In this document: piece by piece, positions 46,953 to 57,223 of the stretch
Position numbering within the stretch: position 1 is the stretch's first letter
Layout of the letters: each line of letters starts with the position of its first letter
Assembly (NCBI RefSeq): GCF_902459695.1
Contig: NZ_CABPRZ010000006.1
Coordinates: 1-64,000, forward strand
Length of the DNA stretch: 64,000 nucleotides
Direction of reading: 5' to 3'
Source: Pandoraea terrae
GTDB lineage: Bacteria; Pseudomonadota; Gammaproteobacteria; Burkholderiales; Burkholderiaceae
Notes under the pieces: generated by a model
Database searches by the model: none
Told to the model about the DNA's origin: nothing
The model's input: only the letters and a program-made list of their open reading frames with translations
Made by a program: the position numbers and the translations under genes

Positions 46953-46969
46953 ACTGGTGAACTGCCAGT
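46953..46969. promoter_or_regulatory. Operator-like palindrome, site 8 (weak)
   Basis: ACTGGTGAACTGCCAGT keeps the outer ACTG/CAGT and is symmetric within itself (ACTGG / CCAGT) but departs from the core. It lies upstream of the TetR gene. Confidence 0.45.
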
Positions 46970-47141
46970 ATAGCAAGGCGCCGCAGAACGCCGTCGAATA
47001 AATGCCTGATTCCGGATGAAATCGCCCCTTAACATACGCGGAGGGGTCGAGGATGCGACCAGTGCGGCGCCGCTTCAGCCGGGCAGCTCTTGCTTGGTAA
47101 GCGCAGCGCGCGATGTGACACGTTTCGGGTAGGCGAGAGCG

Positions 47142-47891
47142 TCAGCCAATAAATCCGCCGTCCACGACGTACGCCGATCCGGTTACGAAGGACGATTCGT
47201 CGGAGGAGAGGAATAGCACCACCCTGCTAACGTCGTCAGGGCAACCAAGCCGGCCGAGCGGCGTCGCTGCGGCGGCCGCTCGGAGGCCTTGGATGATCTC
47301 CTCGGTGCCGGCCGCCTCGGTCAGCATCGGGGTTTCAATTACCCCGGGATGCACAGAGTTGACCCGAATCCCGCGCGGCCCAAGCTCCTTCGCGGCGACC
47401 TTCGTCATTCCGGTCACGGCGAACTTCGACGCCGAGTAGGCAATGCTGTGGGCCGTGCCGACAATGCCCGCGACCGAGGAAATATTGACGATCGATCCGC
47501 CGCCAGCGCGGGTCATGGAATCGAGTACCGCCTTCATGCCGAGGAACAGCCCCACCTGGTTGACCTCGATGACCCGGCGATAGTCTGCCTCGGTCGTGGC
47601 ATCAAGCGGCGCCGCGAGCCCGATGCCGGCGTTGTTGACGAGGATCGTGACATTGCCGAACGCTTGCTCGGCCGCCGCCACGACGCGCTCCCAGTCCTCG
47701 GAACGGGTCACATCGTGAACCACGAATCGCGCGCACTCCCCGAGTTCTTCCGCGACGCGGCGGCCGTCCTCCTCCAGCACATCCGTGAGAATGACCCGTG
47801 CGCCCTCGCGCACGAGGGCACGCGCATGTGCCGCTCCCATTCCGCGTGCTGCACCGGTCACTATCGCGACGCTTCCTTCCACTCGACCCAT
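47142..47891 (-). CDS. SDR family NAD-dependent oxidoreductase (3-alpha/20-beta-HSD-like)
   Basis: This 249-residue classical short-chain dehydrogenase has TGAARGMG at 12-19, NNAG at 86-89, the catalytic Ser139 (NISSVAG) and Tyr152/Lys156 (YSASK), and the terminal VVDGGFIG. The Asp in VILTDVLEED after strand 2 favours NAD over NADP. It resembles 3-alpha-(or 20-beta)-hydroxysteroid dehydrogenases and cyclohexanol-type dehydrogenases. GAGGAGGTG lies before the ATG at 47891; the longer frame is not protein-like. Confidence 0.92.
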   Translation of the reverse strand: MGRVEGSVAIVTGAARGMGAAHARALVREGARVILTDVLEEDGRRVAEELGECARFVVHDVTRSEDWERVVAAAEQAFGNVTILVNNAGIGLAAPLDATTEADYRRVIEVNQVGLFLGMKAVLDSMTRAGGGSIVNISSVAGIVGTAHSIAYSASKFAVTGMTKVAAKELGPRGIRVNSVHPGVIETPMLTEAAGTEEIIQGLRAAAAATPLGRLGCPDDVSRVVLFLSSDESSFVTGSAYVVDGGFIG

Positions 47892-48028
47892 TTTCACCTC
47901 CTCACTATTTCGATTGGATTGTTGACGAACACGTTTCAAACGCGCCAAATTCCGTCGACGTGGTCACGCCTCGACGCCGCCGACGCAACCCTGCAGACCG
48001 AACCGCCGCGGGCGGCGTGCCGGACGTG

Positions 48029-48937
48029 TCACGCCGGCAGTCCGGCCAGTACGGCCTGCACGATCTCGTCCGGCGCTTCCCAGGGGAGCATGTGGCCAGC
48101 GCCCGCGACGTAATCGATCTTCGCCCGCGGAGCGCGCGCGACAATCAGCTCGGCATGCCACGCGGGCGTCGTTCTGTCCTCGTTGCTGGTGAACACGTGC
48201 AGCGGGAGGTCGATCCGCGCCAAAACCGACTCGACCGATTCGCGACGCAACATTTTGAGCACCGGTGAGAACTTGGTGGAGACCTCCGCCAACGTCAGTC
48301 GCGTCGCCTCCACAACCGCGTCGCTCGCAGCCCCCCCGAGGTTCATCCGGGCGAACTTGCGCCCGACGCTTGGAATGCGCACAAGGCATTGCACCACGCC
48401 CAACGCCAACAACGGCGCCTGAAACAGGACGACCGGCGAGCCCTTCGCGCTGTGGCCCGTCACCGGATTCACAAGCACGCCGTAGCGGAACCGGCTCCTG
48501 AAAGTCGCATCCTCCAGCGCACCGAGCGCGACAAAGTTGCCCATCGAGTGGCAGACAAGCACCGCCTGATTCACGTCGAAGGTCTCGGCCACGGCTTTGA
48601 GATCCGCCCGCAGCGCCGCCGACGTCAGGCCGTCGCGACCACAGGTCGATCGTCCGTGAGCGCGCCGGTCGTAGGCAATCACCCGCAAACCGCGCGCGAC
48701 CAGTTCTCGCTGCACAAGTGACCAGACATCGGCCGACATGGAGAACCCATGCTCCAGAAGCACGCTCTGCGGACCGTTGCCATCGACGACCACATGGAGT
48801 TGGGTGCCATCCGGCCGCTCCAGCACGTGCACGGTACCCTGCAAGGGTTGCCGGAGATCCGCTGCTGAGACCGCGCGCGGCCGCGGAGCGGAGACAGATG
48901 ATGCGGCGACGGTGGTGGGCTGTGGATTCATGGACAT
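48029..48937 (-). CDS. Alpha/beta-fold hydrolase (esterase/lactonase candidate)
   Basis: This 302-residue serine hydrolase has HGFSMSADVW as oxyanion region, YDRRAHGRS, the nucleophile elbow CHSMGN with Ser131, and a C-terminal catalytic His in GAGHMLPWEAP. In a cluster with Baeyer-Villiger enzymes it is the best candidate for opening the lactone or ester product (inferred). It lies 137 bp downstream-facing of the SDR and 48 bp after the acyl-CoA dehydrogenase on the same strand. Confidence 0.9.
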   Translation of the reverse strand: MSMNPQPTTVAASSVSAPRPRAVSAADLRQPLQGTVHVLERPDGTQLHVVVDGNGPQSVLLEHGFSMSADVWSLVQRELVARGLRVIAYDRRAHGRSTCGRDGLTSAALRADLKAVAETFDVNQAVLVCHSMGNFVALGALEDATFRSRFRYGVLVNPVTGHSAKGSPVVLFQAPLLALGVVQCLVRIPSVGRKFARMNLGGAASDAVVEATRLTLAEVSTKFSPVLKMLRRESVESVLARIDLPLHVFTSNEDRTTPAWHAELIVARAPRAKIDYVAGAGHMLPWEAPDEIVQAVLAGLPA

Positions 48938-48985
48938 GGTCGGATAATTGTCGTAATCGGATGATTGCCGTAAACACTCCGCCGC

Positions 48986-50128
48986 TCAGCGCCCGAGAAT
49001 CGAGCGCGCGACGATTTCGCGCATGATCTCTGAGCTGCCGCCGTAGACGCGGGAGATGCGCGCGTTGGTGTAGCGCCAGCAGACCTCGTATTCCTCCATG
49101 TAGCCGGCGCCACCGTGCAATTGCACGCACTCGTCGACCACACGCCCCTCGACTTCACTGGTGAACAGCTTGGCCATGGCCGCCACCTCGGCGGTCAACT
49201 CGGCGGCGTTGTGGCGGTCCACGCAGTGATCCACGTAGGTCTGCGCGACTTCCAGCTCGGTGCGCATCGACCCCAGCTTGAAACGGGTGTTCTGCATCTC
49301 CGACAGCGCCTTTCCAAACACCATACGCTGTTTGACGAACTCGCAGGTCACCTCGAATGAGCCCCATGCGTTGCCCAGGTACATCACCGAACCGATCAGG
49401 CGCTCCTCGGCAAGACCCCGCATCAGGTAATGAAATCCCTTGAACGGATCGCCGAGCACATTCTCCTTCGGGACTTTGACGTCGCGGAAGAACAGTTCAG
49501 CGGTATCCTGCGCCTTCAGCCCCATCTTGGCGAGCGTGCGTCCGCGCTCAAAACCCTCCATGCCGCGCTGGACCAGGAACAAACCGATCTGGCGCGGGTT
49601 GTCAGGGTTGGTCTTAGCCGCCACGACCACTAGATCCGCATTTATGCCGTTGGAGATGTAGGTCTTTGTGCCGTTGAGCAGCCAGTGATCGCCGCAGTCC
49701 GTGGCACGTGTCTTCATACCGGCCAGATCCGAGCCGGCATCGGGCTCGGTCATGGCAATTGCCAGGATGCTTTCGCCGGAGACACACTTGGGCAGCAAGC
49801 GCGCCTGCTGCTCGGCATTGCCGAAATGCTTCAGGTACGGTGCGACCAGCCGACTGTGCAGCGTGTGGTAGAAGCCAGCTTCGCCGTAACGCGCATCCTC
49901 TTCCAGCATGACCTGCTGAAAGCGGAAATCCTCCACGCCGAGACCACCATACTTCTCGTCTGCCCAGATCAGCAGATAACCATGCTCGCCCATCTTGCGG
50001 AACATTTCGCGCGGCACGATGCCAGCCTCGCGCCAAGCCTCGCGATGGGGCAGCACTTCCTTGCGCAGGAACTGCCGATAGCCATCGCGAAACAACTCAT
50101 GCTCTGCGGTGTAGTGTTGTCTTTGCAT
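48986..50128 (-). CDS. Acyl-CoA dehydrogenase (long-chain type)
   Basis: This 380-residue FAD enzyme has the standard size. AIAMTEPDAGSDLAGMKT and NGTKTYISNGINADL form the flavin/substrate pocket. QLHGGAGYMEEYEVCWRYTN and the C-terminal RVYGGSSEIMREIVAR are typical of the long-chain/AcdA group. The ATG at 50128 has AAGGGG upstream; a TTG one codon earlier is also in frame. Confidence 0.94.
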   Translation of the reverse strand: MQRQHYTAEHELFRDGYRQFLRKEVLPHREAWREAGIVPREMFRKMGEHGYLLIWADEKYGGLGVEDFRFQQVMLEEDARYGEAGFYHTLHSRLVAPYLKHFGNAEQQARLLPKCVSGESILAIAMTEPDAGSDLAGMKTRATDCGDHWLLNGTKTYISNGINADLVVVAAKTNPDNPRQIGLFLVQRGMEGFERGRTLAKMGLKAQDTAELFFRDVKVPKENVLGDPFKGFHYLMRGLAEERLIGSVMYLGNAWGSFEVTCEFVKQRMVFGKALSEMQNTRFKLGSMRTELEVAQTYVDHCVDRHNAAELTAEVAAMAKLFTSEVEGRVVDECVQLHGGAGYMEEYEVCWRYTNARISRVYGGSSEIMREIVARSILGR

Positions 50129-50326
50129 CAAAGCCCCTTCTCGAGACTGTGTTGTATGGTTTGGGCAACAGCCAGTATCAAAGTCGCACCGGCCTGCAAC
50201 AATGATCTCGCCTTACCCGTCGATTGACTGAAGCTGACGCCCCGGATGATCGGAATCAAGTGCTCGGCTTTTGGGATCAGCGATCCAACGGGCTCTAACG
50301 GATGTGCCGGCCGAAGAAAATATCCG

Positions 50327-50572
50327 TCATGCCGCGTATTTCCCGATACGCAACACCGGGCGCGCAACATTTGGTGGGAAAACGTGCCAGGTACCGTCAT
50401 CGTGGCAAAAAAAGAAGATTGTGTACTCCGTCTGCGATGTGGCGAGCACAACTTTCACGTTGCGTTTCGATCGCGCGTGGCGTAGTCGGGTGATACGAAC
50501 CGGATTTGCGGACGTGCGCCCCGCCCATTTGTCGAATATCGAACGCAAAGACCTTTCGCCACGGATCATCAT
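50327..50572 (-). CDS. Small hypothetical protein, paralogue B (LRSLIDKW family)
   Basis: The 81-residue protein carries LRSIFDKWAGRTSANPVRI and TIFFFCHDDGTWHVFPPN, matching the protein encoded at 40858 over its length. Both end in a basic tail after VFPP. GTGAGG precedes the chosen ATG at 50572. Function unknown; two scattered diverged copies in one catabolic island suggest duplication with mobile DNA or a family-wide role. Confidence 0.6.
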   Translation of the reverse strand: MMIRGERSLRSIFDKWAGRTSANPVRITRLRHARSKRNVKVVLATSQTEYTIFFFCHDDGTWHVFPPNVARPVLRIGKYAA

Positions 50573-50618
50573 CAACCTCACCATCGACTGCTGATTCGCA
50601 CTGCATGTCTGTCCCGCT

Positions 50619-50774
50619 TCATAGCGTGCGGATAAACAGAATCGCAGCACCCACAATTCCCGCTACAAGCACCCAGCAACGCGTGCGCTCGACTCTGGCT
50701 GGCCCGAAGAGCGCCGTACATAACGGCACCGCACGTCCAATCCCGCCAAAGTACACGGGAATGTCACCGCACAT
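50619..50774 (-). CDS. Putative 51-residue membrane protein
   Basis: The frame begins MCGDIPVYFGGIGRAVPLC and ends with a hydrophobic helix WVLVAGIVGAAILFIRTL at its C-terminus. Its stop is 47 bp before the paralogue B start on the same strand. The ribosome-binding site is weak, so this is a tentative call. Confidence 0.35.
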   Translation of the reverse strand: MCGDIPVYFGGIGRAVPLCTALFGPARVERTRCWVLVAGIVGAAILFIRTL

Positions 50775-50935
50775 AGGAGCTACCCGACCAGACAACGTCG
50801 GGCAGGCTTCCCCAGAGGGTCACGCCCTCAACAACAGACCCAGCAGACCGACACATACGACGGCGGCAGGAAGTCTTCGCTCCGCTCCGCCATCGTCCAC
50901 CGCTGTTTGCTTACATGACGTTTAAGGTCCGCGGC

Positions 50936-52075
50936 TCAGCACTTCAGGAGAACGCCGTCGCGACGCAGCGACTCGATCTCAGTGGGCGTAAAGCCCGCAG
51001 CGGATAGCAGTGCCTCGCCATCCGCTCCAGCAGGGCGCGCGCCGTGACGCACTTCCGACGCCGTGCGCGAGAAGCGCGGCGCCGGCGCCGGCTGCACAAT
51101 GCCATCGACTTCGATGTAGGTGCCGCGTTCCTGGTTGTGCGGGTGCCCAGGCGCTTCAAGCAGGCTCAGGACGGGGGCAAAGCAGGCATCGCTGCCTTCG
51201 AGGCTGCTGCACCACTCCGCGCGCGTACGCGTCTTGAAGACTCGCTCGAGTTCCTCGCGCATCTCGGGCCAGCGGCGCTCGTCGTACTGCGCGGCCATCG
51301 TTCCCGCGTTGGCGCCGCTGAGCCGCACCAGTTCGCCATAGAACTGTGGCTCGATGGCGCCCACCGCGACGTACTGGCCATCCGCGGTTTCATAGACGTC
51401 ATAGAACGGCGCCCCGCCATCGGTCACATTGACACCACGCTTCTCGGCGTTCCAGAAGCCGCCGGCCTGGAGGCCGTGAAACATCCACATCAATTGCGCG
51501 GTGCCATCGACCATTGCGGCATCCACTACCTGGCCCTGCCCTGAGCGCTGCGCCTCCAGCAACGCCGCAATAACACCCATCGCCAGCAGCATGCCGCCGC
51601 CGCCCATGTCGCCAACGACATTTAGCGGCGGAATGGGCCGCTCGCCGCGGCGGCCCATGGCGTAGAGCGCGCCGGCAAGGGCGATGTAGTTAATATCATG
51701 CCCTGACGCCTGCGCCATCGGCCCTTCCTGCCCCCAGCCCGTCATGCGGCCGTAGACGAGCTTCGGATTGCGTGCACGACAGGCCTCGGGACCGATACCC
51801 AGCCGCTCGGCGACGCCCGGACGATAGCCCTCGAGCAAGACGTCCGCCTCGTCGACGAGACGCAGCAGAGCGTCGACACCGCCGGGCTTCTTCAGGTCCA
51901 GCGCGATCGACTTCTTGCCACGAAAGCTCACGTCGTTGAGCTGATCGGGTGAAAGACGCGTGCCGCGCTCGACGCGGATCACCTCCGCGCCCATGTCGGC
52001 CAGCATCATGCCGGCCATCGGGCACGGCCCGATGCCCGCCATCTCGATGACGCGGAATCCGTGCAGCGGCCCCAT
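50936..52075 (-). CDS. CaiB/BaiF CoA-transferase family, alpha-methylacyl-CoA racemase-like
   Basis: This 379-residue protein matches alpha-methylacyl-CoA racemase, which inverts the 2-methyl centre of branched acyl-CoA so that beta-oxidation can proceed. His126 ([12 protein letters not shown]) and Asp156 ([11 protein letters not shown]) fall exactly at the positions of the catalytic pair in the Mycobacterium enzyme. True CaiB/BaiF transferases would have an Asp near 170 acting as nucleophile, which is not evident. This points to a branched (methyl-bearing) substrate. Two bases separate it from the downstream-oriented fused hydratase/dehydrogenase gene. Confidence 0.9.
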   Translation of the reverse strand: MGPLHGFRVIEMAGIGPCPMAGMMLADMGAEVIRVERGTRLSPDQLNDVSFRGKKSIALDLKKPGGVDALLRLVDEADVLLEGYRPGVAERLGIGPEACRARNPKLVYGRMTGWGQEGPMAQASGHDINYIALAGALYAMGRRGERPIPPLNVVGDMGGGGMLLAMGVIAALLEAQRSGQGQVVDAAMVDGTAQLMWMFHGLQAGGFWNAEKRGVNVTDGGAPFYDVYETADGQYVAVGAIEPQFYGELVRLSGANAGTMAAQYDERRWPEMREELERVFKTRTRAEWCSSLEGSDACFAPVLSLLEAPGHPHNQERGTYIEVDGIVQPAPAPRFSRTASEVRHGARPAGADGEALLSAAGFTPTEIESLRRDGVLLKC

Positions 52076-52077
52076 GG

Positions 52078-54213
52078 TCAGAAGCTCTCGCCGGCTTCCG
52101 CCTTACGCAGCAACAGGTCGGGCGGCGCGAAGCGCTCACCATAGCGGCCTGCCAGCTCCGCAGCTCGCGTCGCAAAGCGTTCCAGCCCATAGGTGTTGAC
52201 GAACTGCAGGAAGCCGCCCGTCCACACTGGCGCGCCGATTCCGAGGATGGAGCCGACGTTGCCGTCGGCCGCGGAGCGCAGCACGCCCTCCTGCAGGCAT
52301 TTGATGGTTTCGATCACCTGGCGGAACAGCAAGCGGTCCTTGATGTCCGCTTCCGGCAGGGAAACGTCCTTCTTGTGGAACAGTTCGTAGAGCTTGGGCC
52401 AGATCTTCTTTTCGCCGCCTTCCGGGTAGTCGTAGTAACCACCGCCATGGTAACGGCCGCCGCGGCCGAACTCCGTAACCATGCGCTCGCAGACGTCCGA
52501 GCTGACGTGCGTGTCGGCCACGCTGTGCAGCACGCCGAGCGCCTCATGCGTCTGCTTCACTTTGAATGCCAGTTGCTGGCTGATTTCATCCTGCACCGCC
52601 AACGGACCAACTGGCATCCCGACCTGGCGCCCGAGATTCTCGATCACGACCGGATCGACACCATCGACCATCAGGCGCACACCTTCGTCAAGGTAAGTGC
52701 CGAAGGTGCGCGACGTGAAGAAGCCCAGTACGTCGTTGACTACGATGGCGGTCTTGCCGATCTGCCGCGCGTAGTCGAAAGCCTTGGCCAGCGTGGCGTC
52801 GCTGGTCTTGTCGCCGCAGATGATCTCGATCAGCGGCATCTTGTCCACCGGCGAGAAGAAGTGAATGCCGATGAAATTCTCGGGCCGTTGCGCGGCCTTC
52901 GCCAGCAACGCGATCGGCAGCGTCGAGGTGTTGGAGCCGAAGACTCCGCCCTCCACCAGGAAGGACTCGGTCTCGCGGGTTACTTCGTGCTTGAGATCGA
53001 CATTTTCGAACACCGCTTCGACGATCAGATCGCACCCTTTCAGATCCGCGGCGTCGGCGGTGGGCTTGATCAACGCCAACGTGGCGTCCATTTTCGCCGC
53101 ATCAAGCCGCCCCTTGGCGACCGCAGCGGCGAGCAGGTTCTCGGAGTATGCCTTACCCTTCTGCGCTGCCTCGAGCGTCACATCACGGAGCACGACTTCG
53201 ATGCCGGCCATCGCAGAAACGTAGGCAATACCTTGCCCCATCATCCCGGCGCCAACGATGCCCAGCTTGCGCACCTTGCTCTTCTCGATGCCCTTCGGAC
53301 GCGAGCCGCCCCCGTTGACCTCGTTCATCTGGAAGAACATCGTGTTGATGATGTTCTTGGCTTGCGGCGTCATCACCAGGTGGGTGAGGCCGCGGGTTTC
53401 GACCCGCAGCGCGGTGTCGAAGTCCAGCAGCGTTGCCTCCTGCGCAACCGCCAGCACGCGGTCCGGTGCGGGAAGCAGGCCGCGCGTTTTCTTCGCCAGC
53501 ACGGCCATCGCGCCAGTGCAGACCTGAGCGAGGCGCCGCGAGAGTGCCGTGCCGCCGGGAATCTGGTAGCCTTTGCGGTCCCAGGGTTGCTCGTGGGCGG
53601 TGGGATTGGCCTTGATCCAAGCCTTGGCAGCGGGCACCAAATCCTCAAGTTCTTGCACCAGTTCGTCGACGAGACCGGCCTTGAGCGCCGCCTCGGGCTT
53701 CACGCGTGTGCCCTCGAGCAGGTAGGGCAGCGCTTTTTCCAGTCCGATCAGGTAGACCAGGCGCACGATGCCGCCACCGCCGGGCAGCAGGCCCAGCGTC
53801 ACCTCCGGCAGACCGACGACGGCCGACGGCCGGTTGAGGACGATGCGGCGATTGCAGCCCAGCGCGAGCTCGAAACCGCCACCCAGCGCCGCGCCATTGA
53901 TCGCGGCCACCACGGGAACGGGAAGCTTCTCCAGCCGGCGAAACTGTGCCTTGGTTTCCTGCACGCCGGCAAAGAATGCCGCTTCCGTGCCTGGAACGGC
54001 GGCCCGCAACTCGTTCAGGTCGCCGCCTGCAAAGAAGGTGCTCTTCGCCGAAGTGATCACCACGCCCTTGAGCCCCGGCTCCTTTTCGAGCCTGGCAAGC
54101 GCCTCGATCATCGCGGCACGATACTCCGCGTTCATGGCGTTCACGGTACCGCTCATGTTCATCGTGAGGGTCACGATGCCGTCGTCGTCTTTGTCGTAAT
54201 TGAATGCAGACAT
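52078..54213 (-). CDS. Fused enoyl-CoA hydratase/3-hydroxyacyl-CoA dehydrogenase (FadJ-like)
   Basis: This 711-residue bifunctional beta-oxidation enzyme has an N-terminal crotonase domain with the two catalytic Glu residues (Glu115 in GGGFELAL; Glu137 in [15 protein letters not shown]). The NAD-binding domain opens at [11 protein letters not shown] (318-328) and the dehydrogenase motif is [15 protein letters not shown]. The C-terminal domain carries [16 protein letters not shown]. It lies between the racemase (2 bp) and thiolase (8 bp) genes in one operon. Confidence 0.95.
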   Translation of the reverse strand: MSAFNYDKDDDGIVTLTMNMSGTVNAMNAEYRAAMIEALARLEKEPGLKGVVITSAKSTFFAGGDLNELRAAVPGTEAAFFAGVQETKAQFRRLEKLPVPVVAAINGAALGGGFELALGCNRRIVLNRPSAVVGLPEVTLGLLPGGGGIVRLVYLIGLEKALPYLLEGTRVKPEAALKAGLVDELVQELEDLVPAAKAWIKANPTAHEQPWDRKGYQIPGGTALSRRLAQVCTGAMAVLAKKTRGLLPAPDRVLAVAQEATLLDFDTALRVETRGLTHLVMTPQAKNIINTMFFQMNEVNGGGSRPKGIEKSKVRKLGIVGAGMMGQGIAYVSAMAGIEVVLRDVTLEAAQKGKAYSENLLAAAVAKGRLDAAKMDATLALIKPTADAADLKGCDLIVEAVFENVDLKHEVTRETESFLVEGGVFGSNTSTLPIALLAKAAQRPENFIGIHFFSPVDKMPLIEIICGDKTSDATLAKAFDYARQIGKTAIVVNDVLGFFTSRTFGTYLDEGVRLMVDGVDPVVIENLGRQVGMPVGPLAVQDEISQQLAFKVKQTHEALGVLHSVADTHVSSDVCERMVTEFGRGGRYHGGGYYDYPEGGEKKIWPKLYELFHKKDVSLPEADIKDRLLFRQVIETIKCLQEGVLRSAADGNVGSILGIGAPVWTGGFLQFVNTYGLERFATRAAELAGRYGERFAPPDLLLRKAEAGESF

Positions 54214-54221
54214 GGAATTTC

Positions 54222-55430
54222 TCAGAGTCGCTCGATGATAGTGGCAATGCCCATGCCGCCGCCCACGCACAGGGCCAGCAGCGCGCGCTTGAGGTTGCGG
54301 CGTTCCAGCTCGTCGAGCATGATGCCCACGAGCATCGCTCCGGTCGCACCCAGTGGGTGGCCCAGCGCGATGGCGCCGCCGTTGACGTTGGTGATCTCGT
54401 GCGCAATGTCGAGATCCTTCATGAAGCGAAGCGCCACCGAAGCGAAGGCCTCGTTGATCTCGAACAGATCGATGTCCTTGGTCGTCATGCCGGCCTTGGC
54501 CAGGCACTTCTTTGCGGCCGGCCCCGGTCCAGCGAGCATGATGATCGGATCAGTGGCAAGCACGGCGGTGGCCACAATGCGGCCGCGAGGCGTGAGGCCC
54601 AAGTCGCGGCCGGCCTTTTCGCTGCCTATCAGCACTGCGCTCGCGCCATCCACGATGCCCGAGGAATTGCCGGGCGTGTGAACGTGACGGACCCGGTCCA
54701 CCGAGGTGTACTTGCGCAGGCAGATCTCGTCATAGCCGAGATTGCCCATCGCCTCGAACGAGGGCTTGAGAGCGGCGAGACCCTCCATCGTCGTGCCCGG
54801 CTTGATGAACTCGTCCTTCTCCAGGATCGTCACCCCGTTGATGTCGCGCACCGGCACGACCGAGCGGTCGAACCAGCCGCTGTCGCGTGCGCGCACCGCG
54901 CGCCGCTGCGATTCCAGCGCGTACGCGTCGACGTCCTCGCGCGTGTAGCCGTCGAGGGTAGCGATCAGATCGGCTCCCACGCCCTGCGGTACGGAATTCA
55001 AGCGAGTCGCGATCTCCGCGTCCTCCATCATGGCGATGCCGCTCGATCCCAAGGGCAGGCGCGACATGGACTCCACGCCGCCAGCCACAACGAGATCGTC
55101 CCACCCACTAGCCACGCGGCTTGCAGCCTGGTTCACCGCTTCGAGACCCGAGGCGCAGAAGCGATCAAGCTGCACGCCGGGAACACTCTCGTCCCAAGCG
55201 GCGTACTGTGCGACGGCCTTGGCGATACAGCCGCCCTGCTCACCCACAGGAGTCACGCAACCGAGGACCACGTCATCCACGCGCGCCGTATCAAGCGCGT
55301 GCCGCTGCTGCAGTTCGGTGAGAAGCCCGGCAGCGAGATGTATCGGTTTGACCTCGAACAGTGAGCCGTCCTTCTTGCCTTTGCCGCGCGGTGTGCGCAC
55401 CGCGTCAAAGATATATGCCGTTTGTGCCAT
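54222..55430 (-). CDS. Acetyl-CoA C-acyltransferase (thiolase)
   Basis: This 402-residue enzyme carries out thiolytic cleavage of 3-ketoacyl-CoA, the last beta-oxidation step. The nucleophile is Cys92 ([13 protein letters not shown]), the catalytic His lies in [17 protein letters not shown], and the second Cys in [20 protein letters not shown] is intact. It is the first gene of the minus-strand thiolase / hydratase-dehydrogenase / racemase operon; the frame extends upstream but the family start is the ATG at 55430. Confidence 0.96.
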   Translation of the reverse strand: MAQTAYIFDAVRTPRGKGKKDGSLFEVKPIHLAAGLLTELQQRHALDTARVDDVVLGCVTPVGEQGGCIAKAVAQYAAWDESVPGVQLDRFCASGLEAVNQAASRVASGWDDLVVAGGVESMSRLPLGSSGIAMMEDAEIATRLNSVPQGVGADLIATLDGYTREDVDAYALESQRRAVRARDSGWFDRSVVPVRDINGVTILEKDEFIKPGTTMEGLAALKPSFEAMGNLGYDEICLRKYTSVDRVRHVHTPGNSSGIVDGASAVLIGSEKAGRDLGLTPRGRIVATAVLATDPIIMLAGPGPAAKKCLAKAGMTTKDIDLFEINEAFASVALRFMKDLDIAHEITNVNGGAIALGHPLGATGAMLVGIMLDELERRNLKRALLALCVGGGMGIATIIERL

Positions 55431-55665
55431 CAGACCATCCTTGAAATGATGAACTCGGTCGCGCCGTGTTCGACGCGGGGAATGGGGACAAGTATTCGGC
55501 CCAGAGAAAGGCGCGCCAATGACCAGCGCCGACGGGGCGATTGACAAGAAATGACAGCCCGAGAGATGCCCCCGGTCAATCGCGCTGTCGGCTGCGATCA
55601 AGGTTAGCCGGCTGCGCCGATGACAAACTGGGAGCAATCATTCACCCACCTTCCGGACAGCAACC

Positions 55666-56430
55666 ATGAAAATCGAAAACAGCGTTTCCATCATCACCGG
55701 CGGCGCCTCGGGCTTGGGCTTGGCGACCGTCAACAAGTTCACGGCGATGGGCGGCCGCGTCGCGATCTTCGATATGAACGAAGAGGCAGGGCAGCAGCTG
55801 GCCGAATCCTTGGGCGAACGAGCGCTGTTCGTCAAGGTCAACGTCACGGACGAGGCTGCGGTACAAGCCGGCATCGACCAGACCATCGAACGCTTCGGCG
55901 CACTGCACGTCTGCATCAACTACGCCGGCATCGGCAACGTATTCAAGACCTACGGCAAGAACGGCCCGTTCCCGCTGGCTGAGTTCAACAAAATCGTGCA
56001 GGTCAACCTCATCGGCACGTTCAACGTGCTGCGTCTCGCCGCGGAACAGATGGCGAAGAACGCACTGGACGATGGCGAGCGCGGTGTCATCATCAATACC
56101 GCTTCGGTCGCTGCCTACGAAGGGCAGATGGGCCAGGCGGCTTACACCGCCTCCAAGGGCGGCGTCGTGGCAATGACCCTGACGATCGCGCGCGATCTCG
56201 CCTCCTATGGCATCCGCGTCAATACCATCGTGCCGGGACTGATTCATACACCGCTGTTTCATACCACGCAGCCTGAAGTGATCGATTCGCTCGCGGCCCA
56301 AGTGCTCAATCCCAAGCGGCTGGGCCGTCCGGAGGAGGTTGCGCATCTGGCGACCTGCTTGGTCGAAAACGGGTACATCAACGGCGAATGCATCCGCATC
56401 GACGGCGGCATCCGCATGCAAGCCAAGTAA
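55666..56430 (+). CDS. SDR, 3-hydroxyacyl-CoA dehydrogenase type II (HSD10-like)
   Basis: This 254-residue short-chain dehydrogenase resembles HSD17B10, which oxidises 2-methyl-3-hydroxyacyl-CoA and hydroxysteroids. TGGASGLG at 11-18, Asp36 (AIFDMN, NAD preference), catalytic Ser147, Tyr160 and Lys164 (YTASK) are present. The structural NNAG is NYAG at 85-88. PFPLAEFNKIVQVNLIGTFN is strongly HSD10-like. It starts a plus-strand operon divergent from the thiolase operon. Confidence 0.93.
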   Translation: MKIENSVSIITGGASGLGLATVNKFTAMGGRVAIFDMNEEAGQQLAESLGERALFVKVNVTDEAAVQAGIDQTIERFGALHVCINYAGIGNVFKTYGKNGPFPLAEFNKIVQVNLIGTFNVLRLAAEQMAKNALDDGERGVIINTASVAAYEGQMGQAAYTASKGGVVAMTLTIARDLASYGIRVNTIVPGLIHTPLFHTTQPEVIDSLAAQVLNPKRLGRPEEVAHLATCLVENGYINGECIRIDGGIRMQAK

Positions 56431-56468
56431 GACAGGCATCTTCGAACGCATTTTCTGTGGATTCACCC

Positions 56469-57206
56469 ATGAGTAGCGAACTCGATTTCAGTAACCAGCA
56501 CGTTCTCGTGGTGGGAGGCTCCAGCGGCATTGGCAACGGCATTGCACAGGCCTTTCGGGCTCGGGGCGGCCAGGTGCACGTCTGGGGCACGCGTCCGACC
56601 GCGCAGGACTATCGCGAAAGCGAAGGTTCGGACCTCACGGGCCTGGGCTACACCCAGGTCGACGTCGGCGATGCGGATGCCATCGCCGCAGCATCGGAGC
56701 CCTTCGAAGAACTCGACGTGCTGGTGCTGTGCCAGGGCATCGTCGTTTACAACCGCGGCGAATTCGAACGCGAGGGCTGGGAGCGCGTGGTGCGCGTCAA
56801 TCTCGACAGCCTTATGCACTGCGCACGCCGCTTCAAGCCCGCATTGGCCCGGCGCGGCGGCGCGCTGATCATCGTCAGCTCGGTTTCCGGCCTGCAGGGC
56901 AATGTGGGCAATCCGGCCTACGCCGCGTCAAAGGCAGGCGCAATCAGCCTCACCAAGTCTCTGGCCCAGGCCTGGACCGGCGATGGTGTTCGCGTCAACG
57001 GTCTGGCGCCCGGACTGGTCGACACCAAGCTCACCAAAGTCATGACGGAACATCCGAAGCGACGCGAAGCTGTGATCGCTACCATCCCAGCCGGCCGTCT
57101 GGGGCTGCCGCAGGACATGGCAGGCGCCGCGCTGTTCCTGGCCTCGCCGCTGGCTTCCTATGTTGTCGGCCACACGCTGGTGGTCGACGGCGGGGTCAAT
57201 CTCTGA
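56469..57206 (+). CDS. SDR family oxidoreductase (FabG-like)
   Basis: This 245-residue short-chain dehydrogenase has GGSSGIGNG after strand 1, catalytic Ser138 (VSSVSG) and Tyr151/Lys155 (YAASK), with the terminal VVDGGVNL. The usual NNAG is replaced by LCQG (87-90), an unusual change. [11 protein letters not shown] after strand 2 suggests NADP(H). It is the second gene of the operon, 38 bp after the HSD10-like gene and 17 bp before the acyl-CoA dehydrogenase. Confidence 0.92.
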   Translation: MSSELDFSNQHVLVVGGSSGIGNGIAQAFRARGGQVHVWGTRPTAQDYRESEGSDLTGLGYTQVDVGDADAIAAASEPFEELDVLVLCQGIVVYNRGEFEREGWERVVRVNLDSLMHCARRFKPALARRGGALIIVSSVSGLQGNVGNPAYAASKAGAISLTKSLAQAWTGDGVRVNGLAPGLVDTKLTKVMTEHPKRREAVIATIPAGRLGLPQDMAGAALFLASPLASYVVGHTLVVDGGVNL

Positions 57207-57223
57207 ACTTGAAAGAAAACACG

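Noticed and set aside
46951-46971. Site 8 as a full-strength operator
   Set aside because: It shares only the outer ACTG/CAGT with the consensus; I keep it as a weak candidate and did not use it to build the motif.
52375-54681. Plus-strand open frame of 768 codons
   Set aside because: It is antisense to the fused hydratase/dehydrogenase gene and thiolase end, and its product is His/Arg-rich with no motif.
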